A DNA stretch of 64,000 bases from Bradyrhizobium sp. CIAT3101 (GTDB taxonomy: Bacteria > Pseudomonadota > Alphaproteobacteria > Rhizobiales > Xanthobacteraceae): assembly GCF_029714945.1 (NCBI RefSeq), contig NZ_CP121634.1, positions 7,337,001 through 7,401,000 on the forward strand, written 5' to 3'. The position numbers and the translations under genes were made by a program. Each line of letters begins with the position of its first letter. Positions within the stretch are counted from its first letter, which is position 1. The notes below the pieces were generated by a model. That model was given only the letters and a program-made list of their open reading frames with translations. It was not told the origin of the DNA and made no database searches. This document shows, in pieces, positions 17,372 through 26,358 of the stretch.

Positions 17372-19639
17372 ATGGTGTCTTCAAAAGCAATATTGGCGGG
17401 CTCGAGCCTCGCCGCACTCACGCTGTTTCACCCTGGCGGCGGCGCCATGGCGCAGACGACGGCTCCCGTCGCGACGCTGCCCAGCGTCGAGGTCGATGCG
17501 CCCAAGCAGACGCAGGCGCCGCGCCGTCCCAAGGTTCGGGTCGCCGTCGACAGGCGACGTACAAATTCGCAGGCAAAGCCGCAGACGGAAGCGCCGGCGG
17601 CGGTCGAGGGGCAGAGCGACAGGATGGACGCGGCGCGCCAGAGCGTGCTTCCGCCCGGCGGCGCCACCGCCCACACGCTCACGCGCCAGGCGATCGAGGC
17701 CCTGCCGCAGGGCACCAACGCCTCGCTCGACAAGGTGCTGCTGCAATTCCCCGGCGTCACCCAGGATTCGGCGGCGAGCGGCGACCTGCACGTCCGCAAC
17801 GAGCACGCCAACCTGCAATACCGCATCAACGGCGTCATGCTTCCCGACGGCGTCGGCGCGTTCGGGCAGATCCTCGACACCGGCATCGTCGGCAGCATGA
17901 GCCTGCTCACCGGTGCGCTACCGGCGCAATACGGCCAGCGCACCGCCGGCGTGCTCGACATCTCCACCAAGGCCGATGCCTTCAACAATTCCGGCGTCGT
18001 CGGTGTCTATGGCGGCAGCAACGGCACCATCTCGACCAACGTGGAATATGGCGGGACCGTCGGACAGACGCAGTATTTCCTGTCGGGACGCTTCCTGCAG
18101 AACAATCTCGGCATCGAGAACCCGACCCCGTCGGTCAATGCGATCCACGACCGCACCAACCAGGAGAAGGGATTTCTCTATCTCTCGACGATGATCGATC
18201 CGAACAGCCGCCTCACCTTCATGAGCGGCGTGTCGAATGCGACGTTCCAGATTCCGAACAACCCCGGGCAGACGCCTGCCAACACGGCGTTCGGCGTCTC
18301 GAATTTCGACTCGTCCCGGCTGAACGAGCACCAGAACGAGTTCAACCAGTTCAACGTCGTCTCCTACCAGACCTCGAATGGCGAGTTCGACACGCAGACC
18401 TCGTATTTCAATCGCTACAGCCAGCTGCACTTCTATCCCGACCCGATCGGCGATCTCGTGTTCAACGGCGTCTCCTCGGACGTCTATCGCCAGAGCGTGG
18501 TCAACGGCATCCAGCAGGACACCGCCTGGCGCATCGGCTATGCGCACACGTTGCGCTTCGGCCTCTCGGTGAGCGCGGAGCGGACGCTGGTCAACAGCGG
18601 ATCAACCGTGCTGCCGCTGGCCGATCCCACCGACCCGACCGCGGGAACGAACGACGCGCCGTTCTCGGTGTTCGATTCCAGCGCCAAGACCGGCTGGCTG
18701 ATCGGGACCTATGTCCAAGATGAGTGGAAGATCACCAACAATCTGACCCTCAACGCCGGCCTGCGCTTCGACCAGATGTACCAATATGTCGATGCGAACC
18801 AGCTCAGCCCGCGCGTCAGCCTGACCTGGAAGCCGTTCGAGGGCACCACGTTCCACGCCGGCTACGCGCGCACCTTCACCCCGCCCTCGCAGGTGATCGC
18901 GGCCCCGGTCAATCTCGCGCTGGTGACGCCGCCCGGCGCGCCCGCGAACACGTTGACGCCAGAAGTGGCGCAGAACAGTCCGGTGCTGCCGGAGCGTGCG
19001 CACGTGTTCGACGTCGGCGTGACGCAGAAGATCTACGCGATCCCGGGCCTGGAGGTCGGCGCCGACGCCTACTACAAGAAGGCGCGCGACCTGCTCGACG
19101 ACGGCCAGTTCGGCGCGGCCTATGTGCTGAGCGGTTTCAACTACGATCACGCCGAGAACGTCGGCGTCGAACTGAAGTCGACCTACCGCAACGGCAATTT
19201 CAGCGCCTACGCCAACCTCGCCTGGGCCAAGCAGATCGCGAGCAACGTCGTCTCGAACCAATATCTGTTCGGTGCGGACGAACTCGCCTACATCGCGGGC
19301 CACTACATCTACACCGACCACGCCCAGATGCTGTCGGGATCGGCCGGCGCCTCCTATCTCTGGGAGGGCACGCGTTACAGCGTGTCGATGATCTATGGCA
19401 GCGGCCTACGCTCGGGCTTTGCCAACACCGATCACCTGCCCGGCTACACGCAGGTGAATTTCGGCCTGTCGCACGACTTCAACATCATCGCACCGAACAA
19501 GCCGACAACGGTGCGCTTCGACGTGGTCAATGCGTTCGACACGATCTACCAGATCCGCGACGGCTCCGGCATCGGCGTGTTCGCCCCGCAATACGGACCG
19601 CGGCGCGGCTTCTATGTCGGCATGTCGCAGCGGTTCTAG
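17372..19639 (+). CDS. TonB-dependent outer-membrane receptor, probable zinc uptake
   Basis: A 755-residue protein. ATG at 17372 is preferred (agga upstream, then a signal peptide ending GAMAQT). 'TLPSVEVDAPK' follows as a TonB-box-like element, then a basic Pro-rich linker. The plug is recognised by 'LTRQAIEALPQGTNASLDKVL' (in part), 'LQFPGVTQDSA', 'LHVRNEHANLQYRINGVMLPDG' (in part) and 'GALPAQYGQRTAGVLDIST'. The barrel ends 'GPRRGFYVGMSQRF' with a C-terminal Phe. Known receptors of this type import metals or metal complexes using TonB-ExbBD energy. The Zur-like box upstream of the preceding gene suggests zinc. Confidence 0.9.
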   Translation: MVSSKAILAGSSLAALTLFHPGGGAMAQTTAPVATLPSVEVDAPKQTQAPRRPKVRVAVDRRRTNSQAKPQTEAPAAVEGQSDRMDAARQSVLPPGGATAHTLTRQAIEALPQGTNASLDKVLLQFPGVTQDSAASGDLHVRNEHANLQYRINGVMLPDGVGAFGQILDTGIVGSMSLLTGALPAQYGQRTAGVLDISTKADAFNNSGVVGVYGGSNGTISTNVEYGGTVGQTQYFLSGRFLQNNLGIENPTPSVNAIHDRTNQEKGFLYLSTMIDPNSRLTFMSGVSNATFQIPNNPGQTPANTAFGVSNFDSSRLNEHQNEFNQFNVVSYQTSNGEFDTQTSYFNRYSQLHFYPDPIGDLVFNGVSSDVYRQSVVNGIQQDTAWRIGYAHTLRFGLSVSAERTLVNSGSTVLPLADPTDPTAGTNDAPFSVFDSSAKTGWLIGTYVQDEWKITNNLTLNAGLRFDQMYQYVDANQLSPRVSLTWKPFEGTTFHAGYARTFTPPSQVIAAPVNLALVTPPGAPANTLTPEVAQNSPVLPERAHVFDVGVTQKIYAIPGLEVGADAYYKKARDLLDDGQFGAAYVLSGFNYDHAENVGVELKSTYRNGNFSAYANLAWAKQIASNVVSNQYLFGADELAYIAGHYIYTDHAQMLSGSAGASYLWEGTRYSVSMIYGSGLRSGFANTDHLPGYTQVNFGLSHDFNIIAPNKPTTVRFDVVNAFDTIYQIRDGSGIGVFAPQYGPRRGFYVGMSQRF

Positions 19640-19680
19640 ACCGTGATGAGATTAGGTTAGTTCGGCTTGCTCGGAAGCCC

Positions 19681-19830
19681 ACCTCTCCCCAACGGGGAGA
19701 GGTCGGATTGCTTTGGCGCGCAATTGCGCGCCTGAGCAATCCGGGTGAGGGGGTGCAGCGATCGGCAAGACTGTAACCCCTCACCCGGATCGCATTTTCA
19801 ATGCGATCCGACCTCTCCCTTCGGGAGAGG
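19681..19830. repeat. composite palindromic intergenic repeat
   Basis: About 150 bp made of nested hairpins: acctctcccc/ggggagaggt at the left end, ggcgcgcaattgcgcgcc, a ggtgaggggg/cccctcacc pair, ggatcgcatt/aatgcgatcc, and cctctccc/gggagagg at the right end. The outer halves are inverted copies of each other. Partial copies of the ctctccc...gggaga motif recur at 36397 and at the right edge of the window. Rhizobial chromosomes carry many such elements. Confidence 0.75.
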
Positions 19831-19902
19831 TGAACGCCTGGCGCGCATCGATTCAACCAAGGCTCATCCCGATCTAGCCCAGCGGACGCAGCAGGAGCAG
19901 CT

Positions 19903-20286
19903 TCACCTGCGATAGGCGACGCAGTCGATCTCCACCTTGCAATCCACCACCATGCTCGACACCACGCAGGCCCGCGCCGGAGGATTGGCGCCGAAATATT
20001 CGGCGAAGACCTTGTTGAAGCTTTGAAAGTCCCGGGGATCGTCGAGCCAGACGCCGCAACGCACGACATCCTTGGGCTCGTAGCCGGCCTCGGTCAGGAT
20101 CGCGAGCATGTTGCGGATCGCCTTGTGCGATTGCGGGATGATGCCGCCCTCGATCACCTCGCCGTTCTCCATCGGCGTCTGCCCCGACACGTAGAGCCAG
20201 CCATCGGCCTCGACCGCGCGGGCAAAAGGAAGGTGCTGGCCGCCGGTGCCGGTGCCGCCGGCCGCGCCGTATCGTTTCAGCGTCAT
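19903..20286 (-). CDS. RidA-family enamine/imine deaminase
   Basis: A 127-residue protein, the usual RidA length. 'DGWLYVSGQTPMENGEV' and 'NPPARACVVSSMVVDCKVEIDCVAY' (in part) match the family, with R105 in the position of the substrate-carboxylate-binding arginine and E119 conserved. RidA proteins hydrolyse reactive enamines and imines formed during amino-acid breakdown. It lies 23 bases after the D-aminoacylase gene and is probably the last gene of that operon, so it may handle imines formed from released D-amino acids. Confidence 0.92.
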   Translation of the reverse strand: MTLKRYGAAGGTGTGGQHLPFARAVEADGWLYVSGQTPMENGEVIEGGIIPQSHKAIRNMLAILTEAGYEPKDVVRCGVWLDDPRDFQSFNKVFAEYFGANPPARACVVSSMVVDCKVEIDCVAYRR

Positions 20287-20309
20287 TGGTCTCGTCCTGT
20301 GTGTAGCGA

Positions 20310-21920
20310 TTACGTCAGGGCCCGGCCTGGCCGCGCGAAGGTGCTGCGTCCGTCCGTGACCACGGCCTTGCCGGCGACGAAAACCGAACGGATGCCTGCG
20401 GGCATTTCCGTCGGAGTCTCGAACGTCGCCTTGTCCATGATGGTCTCGTCGAACAGCGTGAGATCCGCGACCATGCCCGGCCGCAGGATGCCGCGGTCGG
20501 ACAGGCCGAAGCGCTGGGCGGGCATCGCCGTCATTCGCCGCACGGCATCTTCCAGCGTCAGCCAGCCCTGCTCGCGCGTCAGGCGGCCGGCGACGCGCGG
20601 GAAACTGCCATAGGCGCGCGGATGCGGCTTGGTGCCCGGGCGCGGAATGCCGTCGGAGCCGACCATGTGCAGGCGATGGGTGAAGGCCGCGCGCAAATCG
20701 GCCTCATCGAGCTGGAACATGATGATGCCGGTCTGGCCCTGATCCTCCTCGATGCAGCGGACCATGAGATCGAACGGCGAGATGCCGAGCTCGCGCGCGG
20801 CATCGACCATCGACTTGCCCTCGAGTGGCTTCAGCGCGGGGTTGCCGGTACCGGAGATGCGCACATTGTGCCAGCCGATCAGCACGATCTTGGACTGCGC
20901 GGCATGCGGATCGGGATCGCCCTCCTCCACCAGCACGCGCAGCGCCTCGCGCTTCGCGGAATCGCGCAGTCGCTCGCGCAGCGCGTCGATGCCGCCTTCG
21001 AGCGCGGCCGGCGGCAGCAATTGCAGCATGTAGGAACTGCCGGCCGGATACGGATACATGTCGAAGGAGATATCGATCCCCTCCGCGCGCGCCGCCTCGA
21101 GCCGGTCGAGCGCCTTGGGAATCGCGCCCCAGTTCGGCTTGCCCGCCGATTGCAGATGCGACAGCAGCCCCGCCGCGCCGGAGGCGCGCAGGATCGCGAT
21201 GAACTCGTCGATGGATTGCAGCAGACCCGCTTCATAGCTGCGGATGTGTGCGGTCAGCAGCTTGCCGTGAGCGCGCACCGTCTCCGCCAGCGCGTTCAGT
21301 TCATTGGTGTCGGCAAAGGCGCTCGGCGGATAGACGAGGCCGAGCGACAGGCCGGCCGCACCCTGGGCGAGTTGCTGCGCCAGCAGCGCCTGCATCGCCG
21401 CGATCTCCGATGCCGTCGCCGCGCGGCGCTCGTAACCGAGCACAGCGAGGCGGATCGCAGCATGTCCGACCAGCGAGACGAGGTTGAGCGCCACGCCCGG
21501 CCCTTCCAGGGCCTGCCGGTAGCCGTCGAAACTGCCGAACACTTCGTCCGGACGGGTTTCACCGGCGAGACCCGAGAAGTGCAGCCGCAGCAGTTCGGCG
21601 GAGCCTGCGGTCGCCGGATAGAGCGAGAAGCAGCAATTGCCGACGACGAGCGTGGTCACGCCCTGCAACGTCTTCTCGGGCCTGTCAGGCTCGCGCAGGC
21701 AGATCAGGTCGTCGTGGCAATGCGCATCGATGAAGCCCGGCGCGAGATAGCATCCGCGCGCGTCGATGATGTCGGCCTCGTCCGCCGGCAACGAGGCGCC
21801 GATCGCCGCGATGCGGCCATCGCTGATGCGCAAATCGGCCTCGAACCACGGCGCGCCGGTGCCGTCGATCACCCGGGCGTTGCGGATCAGCGTGTCCTTG
21901 CTGTCAAGATTCTGGGGCAT
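20310..21920 (-). CDS. N-acyl-D-amino-acid deacylase (D-aminoacylase)
   Basis: A 536-residue amidohydrolase. ATG at 21920 has gaggag upstream. 'LIRNARVIDGTGAPWFEADL' opens the fold, 'GFIDAHCHDDL' supplies the HxH metal ligands, 'VVGNCCFSL' the bridging cysteine region, and 'LIGWHNVRISG' and 'HMVGSDGIPRPG' the later active-site segments typical of D-aminoacylases. It removes the acyl group from N-acyl-D-amino acids in the cytoplasm. It is 10 bases after the MFS transporter gene and 23 before RidA, giving an uptake-deacylation-detoxification operon. Confidence 0.93.
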   Translation of the reverse strand: MPQNLDSKDTLIRNARVIDGTGAPWFEADLRISDGRIAAIGASLPADEADIIDARGCYLAPGFIDAHCHDDLICLREPDRPEKTLQGVTTLVVGNCCFSLYPATAGSAELLRLHFSGLAGETRPDEVFGSFDGYRQALEGPGVALNLVSLVGHAAIRLAVLGYERRAATASEIAAMQALLAQQLAQGAAGLSLGLVYPPSAFADTNELNALAETVRAHGKLLTAHIRSYEAGLLQSIDEFIAILRASGAAGLLSHLQSAGKPNWGAIPKALDRLEAARAEGIDISFDMYPYPAGSSYMLQLLPPAALEGGIDALRERLRDSAKREALRVLVEEGDPDPHAAQSKIVLIGWHNVRISGTGNPALKPLEGKSMVDAARELGISPFDLMVRCIEEDQGQTGIIMFQLDEADLRAAFTHRLHMVGSDGIPRPGTKPHPRAYGSFPRVAGRLTREQGWLTLEDAVRRMTAMPAQRFGLSDRGILRPGMVADLTLFDETIMDKATFETPTEMPAGIRSVFVAGKAVVTDGRSTFARPGRALT

Positions 21921-21930
21921 GCCCCTCTCC

Positions 21931-23250
21931 TCAGTGAACAGGCACGGCGCCTGCCGGCGACGCCTCTTCGAAATCCGGAATCGACTCGATCCGGCCGAGC
22001 ACCACGACATAGAAGAAGATACCGATCAGCAGCACGACGCCAGCGATCATGAAGGCACCGGCAAACGATTGTGTCCAGTCGACCACGATGCCGGTGACGA
22101 TCGGCGCGAGCACGCCCATCATATTGTTGGTGAAGTTGACAATGCCGCCGACACTTCCCGCGCCGCCCTTGGGCGCGATCAGCGACACGATCGAGGACCC
22201 GACCGGCGCCGCGGCCGACAGGCCGGAGATCGCGATCGACAGCCACAACAGCGCCCAGCCCGGCTGCACGGTGAAGGCGGCGCCGATCACGGCAAGCCCC
22301 ATCAGCATGCCGATGATGATCACGGACTGGCGCACCCGCGTCGAGTCGTAACCACGCGCGATCAGATGATCCACCAGGAACCCGCCGATCAGGAGGTCGG
22401 ACAACGTCGCGAAGATCCAGGGAATCGTCGAATAGCCCGCGGCCGACATCAGGTTCATATGCATGGTCTGGGCGAGATAGCCCGGCAGCCAGGTGAGGAA
22501 GAGATAGAAGGTGTAGCCATAGGCGGAGAAGCCGATGGTGAGGCCCCAAACCTTGCGGTTGCGCAGGAGATAACCGAGCATGCGGCTCTGTCCCGCGGTG
22601 GCCGGGCCTTCCGGCGTGCCGCCACCGGCGACGATGTAGTCATGCTCCGCCTTGGTGAGCTTCGGATCCTCGCTCGGATTTCGGTAGATGATGTAGTAGG
22701 CGATGAAATACGCAAAGCTCAGCAGCGCGGTGACGCCAAAACCCCAGCGCCAGCCGTAGAGAAAGATCACGTAGGCGACCAGCGGCACGCCGATCACGTT
22801 GGAGAATTTGGCCGCGGAATCGAAGATCGCGGTCGAGCGCGCGCGTTCGTCGAGCGGAAACCAGTGGCCGGTCGCCTTCTGGCTCGCCGGAAACGCCGGC
22901 GCTTCGGCGACGCCGAGCAACAGACGCGCGGCGAAGATTCCGTAAAGTCCGCTGGCGAGCGCGGTGATGGTGGCGGCAACCGCCCAGAGGAAGCTCGAGC
23001 CGCGGCCGACCTTGGTGACGCCGAAGCGATCGAGCACCATGCCGCCGGGGACCTGCAGCAGCGAATAGGTCCAGAAGAACGCGCTGCCGAGCAGGCCGAT
23101 GTCGGTGGCGGTGAGGCCGAGCTCCTTGGTGAGCGCGGGCGTCGCGGCCGAGAGGCCAACGCGATCGATGTAGTTGATGAGAATTCCTACGCCGAGCAGA
23201 CAACCGATCAGCCAGCGTCGTCCGGGTACCTGTTGTCCTGCATTCGCCAT
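21931..23250 (-). CDS. MFS transporter, anion:cation symporter type
   Basis: A 439-residue protein with 12 predicted transmembrane helices. ATG at 23250 has gagg upstream. 'LIGCLLGVGILINYIDRVGLS' (in part), 'GSAFFWTYSLLQVPGGMVLDRFG' (in part) and 'LLLGVAEAPAFPASQKATG' are typical of the ACS family that takes up organic acids and sugar acids. Its position just upstream of the D-aminoacylase gene suggests it imports N-acyl amino acids or a related anion. A candidate IclR operator lies about 98 bases upstream. Confidence 0.9.
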   Translation of the reverse strand: MANAGQQVPGRRWLIGCLLGVGILINYIDRVGLSAATPALTKELGLTATDIGLLGSAFFWTYSLLQVPGGMVLDRFGVTKVGRGSSFLWAVAATITALASGLYGIFAARLLLGVAEAPAFPASQKATGHWFPLDERARSTAIFDSAAKFSNVIGVPLVAYVIFLYGWRWGFGVTALLSFAYFIAYYIIYRNPSEDPKLTKAEHDYIVAGGGTPEGPATAGQSRMLGYLLRNRKVWGLTIGFSAYGYTFYLFLTWLPGYLAQTMHMNLMSAAGYSTIPWIFATLSDLLIGGFLVDHLIARGYDSTRVRQSVIIIGMLMGLAVIGAAFTVQPGWALLWLSIAISGLSAAAPVGSSIVSLIAPKGGAGSVGGIVNFTNNMMGVLAPIVTGIVVDWTQSFAGAFMIAGVVLLIGIFFYVVVLGRIESIPDFEEASPAGAVPVH

Positions 23251-23347
23251 GTTGAATCCTCGCCTGGACACGCAGGATCGCGTCTCGCGCCCTGTCATGG
23301 GACCGCAAGAACCTCACCGCGCCTGCAACTACACTGTCTCTTATAAT

Positions 23348-23360
23348 GGACAATATGTTC
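23348..23360. promoter_or_regulatory. candidate IclR operator upstream of MFS/D-aminoacylase/RidA operon
   Basis: GGACAATATGTTC is an imperfect inverted repeat (GGACA/TGTTC) flanked on both sides by AT-rich TTATAA and TTATAG. It lies between the IclR gene end and the MFS start in a 292-bp gap. A minus-strand TTGACA at 23395-23400 could be the -35 element of the operon promoter. The assignment is by position only. Confidence 0.4.
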
Positions 23361-23542
23361 TTATAGCGTCACGTTAGATATTCGGACGGCGTGATGTCAA
23401 GCCCGGACATTCTAGTCCTGCGCGCCGCGACGCGCATTCTCCGAACGTTGTGCACTGCGTGCCGCGCAAACAGGGGACGCGCGGCGACGGCGCGCGAGGC
23501 GATGCGGGAACATCGGTCGCTGCGCTTGCAGGCCGGCTTGGC

Positions 23543-24313
23543 TCAGGGGCGATCGGAGAGTTCGATTGCGGTGGCGACGAGATCGTCGAGCAGCGCGGTC
23601 CTGCGCTCCTTCACCGAATCCGCGGGAACGACGAAGCAAAGCGTCGCAACCGCAACACCCTTCTTGTCGCGGATGGGGGCGGCAAGACACGACGTAAACC
23701 GGTCGGACAGCGCCGTCGTCACGCATTTGCCGTCACGCCGCGCGCGTGCGACGTCCTTGATGAAATCGTCGATGTCGAGGACGCGGCCGTCCGGAAGGCG
23801 AAAATCCTCCTTCGGAACAAAGGCGCGAATGTCCGCCGGGCTCATATGATCCAGCAGCAGCCGGCCGGATGCCGTCCACGGCAGCGGCACCTCGATGCCG
23901 ACATCCGTCGTGATCCGGAACAGGCCCGACCCGTCCCGCGTATCGACCACCACATATTTGCGGCCGCGTAGCGCACAGAGTTGCGCGGTGGCGCTGTGCT
24001 GGGTCGCGAGCCGGTCGAGGGCTTCGCGACAGCGGCGATGCAGGGGATTGGCCTCCGCATAGGCCCGCCCGTAGAGATGCACCGCCTTGCCGAAATAGAC
24101 CTGCCCGCCGTCGCCGACGCTCTCCAGCAGGTCCGCCTCGATCAGGCGATTGGCGATGGCATAGACGGTCGATCGCGGCGCGCCCATTTGCTTGGCGAGA
24201 TCGCTGAGCTTGGAAGGTTCGCGCAAATGCAGCAGCGCTTCCAGGAGATCGATGGTCCGATCAATCCCGTTCTGGCGTTCCGCGGGCGAGGTGCCCTTCT
24301 TGGGTGCGGCCAA
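23543..24313 (-). CDS. IclR-family transcriptional regulator
   Basis: A 256-residue protein. The winged helix 'KLSDLAKQMGAPRSTVYAIA' (about 35-54) is followed by an IclR effector domain ('RTALLDDLVATAIELS' at the end). The start must be TTG at 24313: an in-frame TGA lies six bases upstream, and the next Met (43) would cut the DNA-binding domain. It precedes the MFS/D-aminoacylase/RidA operon on the same strand and probably controls it in response to the transported compound. Confidence 0.9.
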   Translation of the reverse strand: MAAPKKGTSPAERQNGIDRTIDLLEALLHLREPSKLSDLAKQMGAPRSTVYAIANRLIEADLLESVGDGGQVYFGKAVHLYGRAYAEANPLHRRCREALDRLATQHSATAQLCALRGRKYVVVDTRDGSGLFRITTDVGIEVPLPWTASGRLLLDHMSPADIRAFVPKEDFRLPDGRVLDIDDFIKDVARARRDGKCVTTALSDRFTSCLAAPIRDKKGVAVATLCFVVPADSVKERRTALLDDLVATAIELSDRP

Positions 24314-24396
24314 ACTTCACATGTCCTTCGTCTGCTTCGCCTGCGGTTTTTGGCATAAACCGCGCCGACGGTACAGCGTGTAGCTGGTCGCAGGCC

Positions 24397-25149
24397 CTAG
24401 CTCGACAGAAAGTGCACCAGGTCGGTCATGCCGAGCCCCTCGCCGTCGGGAACGGCATCGAGCTGTTCGCGCGGTTGCTTCTGCCGATTGACCCAGAAGG
24501 TGGGATAGCCGAACAGTTTGGCGCCGGAGGCATCCCAGCCGGCGAAGGCTGCAAAGAGCACCTCTTCACGCTTCAAGGCGAAAGCGTCGAGGCCCATCTG
24601 ATAGGCCCGCGGGTCAGGCTTGTAGGCACGAACCGCATCCGTGCTCAGCTGAAATTCGAAGACACCTTCGAGCCCTGCGGCGCGAATATTGGCGTCGAGC
24701 ATCGCGGGCGAGAAATTGCTCAGGAGTGCGAGCCGCAAGCCGTTGTCCTTCAGCATGGACAGAGCGGGCGATACGTCGGGCCAGACCGTCATGCCGAGAT
24801 AACCTTCGACCAGCGCACTTCTCTTGACGCCGGTCAGTTCGATATCGAGCGACTTGCAGGCGAACACCAGGGCGTCATCGATGACGCCGAGGAAGTCGCG
24901 ATAATCTCCGCTCATGGTGCGGAGCCATGTGTATTCGAACTGCTTCGTTCGCCAGGCGTTTGACAGCTCGGCGCCGCGCCCGGGAAACAGGTTCTCGGCC
25001 AGCGCGAAGATCGGACGCGGATCGAAGATCGGAAAACCGTCGAACGCGATCGCCTTGATCGGCGCGCCTGCTCCATGGGAATCGCCTGCAATCGAGGACG
25101 CGACCGTCAACGACGCGATCGCGAGAAGTTGGCGGCGACTAAGGGACAT
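24397..25149 (-). CDS. exported type II haloacid-dehalogenase-like protein with altered active site
   Basis: A 250-residue protein. 'SLSRRQLLAIAS' at 3-14 is a twin-arginine-like export signal, unusual for this cytoplasmic family. The HAD core has nucleophile D37 in 'AIAFDGFPIFD', one residue shorter than the usual FDxYGTLxD loop. 'LALLSNFSPAML', 'AVRAYKPDPRAYQMG' and 'WDASGAKLFGYPTFWVNR' match L-2-haloacid dehalogenases. The Ser-Ser-Asn before that Trp, which includes two catalytic positions, is replaced by 'AFAG'. Dehalogenase activity is therefore doubtful. It is not clearly in an operon. Confidence 0.8.
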   Translation of the reverse strand: MSLSRRQLLAIASLTVASSIAGDSHGAGAPIKAIAFDGFPIFDPRPIFALAENLFPGRGAELSNAWRTKQFEYTWLRTMSGDYRDFLGVIDDALVFACKSLDIELTGVKRSALVEGYLGMTVWPDVSPALSMLKDNGLRLALLSNFSPAMLDANIRAAGLEGVFEFQLSTDAVRAYKPDPRAYQMGLDAFALKREEVLFAAFAGWDASGAKLFGYPTFWVNRQKQPREQLDAVPDGEGLGMTDLVHFLSS

Positions 25150-25236
25150 CTGGGCGTTCTCATGCGGTGGACAAAATCCCGCCGATCATGATCGCCTGGT
25201 CACCCGGAATATTCCCGACTGCGTCGGAATCGGAGG

Positions 25237-25704
25237 TCAGGACCCCTGCATGTAGCGGACGGGATTTTCAGGATCCGCTTCGTAGATGCCGGCAACCTCC
25301 GCGACGAGAGCAGACACCGCATCGTGCTTGAGATCGTCGAACCGTTCGAAACTGAAGTTGTTGCCGCCCATGCGCAATTCGCCGAGCTTTCCGGCGTAAC
25401 GGGATACGACGGGCGCGCCTTGCCTCGTCACCGTCACGTACATGCTGATGTAGTTTTTCTGGAGTGCAACACCGATCACCGGCCAATCCGTGCTTTTGCC
25501 CGATTTGATGGCATAGCGGAACTTTCCATAGCCGATCATCTTCATGCGCATTCCCGCCTCTCCCGCGGGCGTTCCCTGATGGAAATGGCGCTTGAGGGCT
25601 GGCGCGGCCGAGACCACCAGCTTGTGCAACTCGGTCAGATCACGCTTTCGCTTCGGATCGAAATCGAGGTAGGCCTGCAATGTGTCGGCAATCACGCGGA
25701 ACAT
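25237..25704 (-). CDS. DUF1801 (YdhG-like) domain protein
   Basis: A 155-residue protein. 'LHKLVVSAAPALKRHFHQGTPA' (in part), 'MKMIGYGKFRYAIKSGKSTDWPVIGVALQKNYISMY' (in part) and 'GGNNFSFERFDDL' match DUF1801 proteins, which have no assigned reaction. A gagg site precedes the ATG. It lies 26 bases after the GNAT gene and is probably cotranscribed with it. Confidence 0.85.
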   Translation of the reverse strand: MFRVIADTLQAYLDFDPKRKRDLTELHKLVVSAAPALKRHFHQGTPAGEAGMRMKMIGYGKFRYAIKSGKSTDWPVIGVALQKNYISMYVTVTRQGAPVVSRYAGKLGELRMGGNNFSFERFDDLKHDAVSALVAEVAGIYEADPENPVRYMQGS

Positions 25705-25730
25705 TTGGGCCTCGACCGATTGTTGGTGCG

Positions 25731-26246
25731 CTATCCCCGCGCCTTGCTCCAGTCCGGAGCCACTGTGCCCGAGACGCCTTCGAACGCGCCGTCGACGAGT
25801 TCGAACACCAGGACGCGCGCGGCATCGACCGGGCCCGGCATGGTGACGCGTCCCTTGGGGACGAGCTTGAAACCGACGCGGCTGTAATAGGGCTCGTCGC
25901 CGACCAGCAGCACGATGGCGTGGCCTTTGTCCCCGGCGTCCTTCAGGGCCCGCTCCATCAGCATGCGGCCGATGCCGCGGCTGCGGAACGGCGGCTCGAC
26001 GGTGAGCGGCCCGAGCAGCAGCGCCGGCGTCTCGCCGATCGTGACAGGCAATTGCCTGACGGAGCCGACCAGCAGCGTGCCGATGCGGGCGGTGAAGGAG
26101 ACGTCGAGCAGATGGTCGACGTGCTCGCGGATGCGGTAGGCGCTGAGCACAAAGCGGCCGGGGCCGAAGGTGCGCTCGTGCAGCCGCTCGATCGCCTGGG
26201 CGTCGCCAGGGGCTTCGGGACTGATGGTGATTGAGAGATCGTTCAT
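25731..26246 (-). CDS. GNAT-family N-acetyltransferase (YhbS-like)
   Basis: A 171-residue protein. 'LLLGPLTVEPPFRSRGIGRMLMERAL' (in part) carries the acetyl-CoA-binding R-x-x-G-x-G/A loop, and 'VLLVGDEPYYSRVGFK' is the typical YhbS-type second motif. It transfers an acetyl group from acetyl-CoA to an unknown amine in the cytoplasm. No strong ribosome-binding site is visible. It is first in a two-gene unit with DUF1801. Confidence 0.9.
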   Translation of the reverse strand: MNDLSITISPEAPGDAQAIERLHERTFGPGRFVLSAYRIREHVDHLLDVSFTARIGTLLVGSVRQLPVTIGETPALLLGPLTVEPPFRSRGIGRMLMERALKDAGDKGHAIVLLVGDEPYYSRVGFKLVPKGRVTMPGPVDAARVLVFELVDGAFEGVSGTVAPDWSKARG

Positions 26247-26358
26247 ATCATAGCGTTTTCGAGCGAAGTGGATTCCGGTTCGCGTTAAGAAAACGCGTCA
26301 ATCCGGCAAGCGGAGTAGCATCTGCGCATCTGGAGGTCTATGGGCGCCGCGCCCGACT

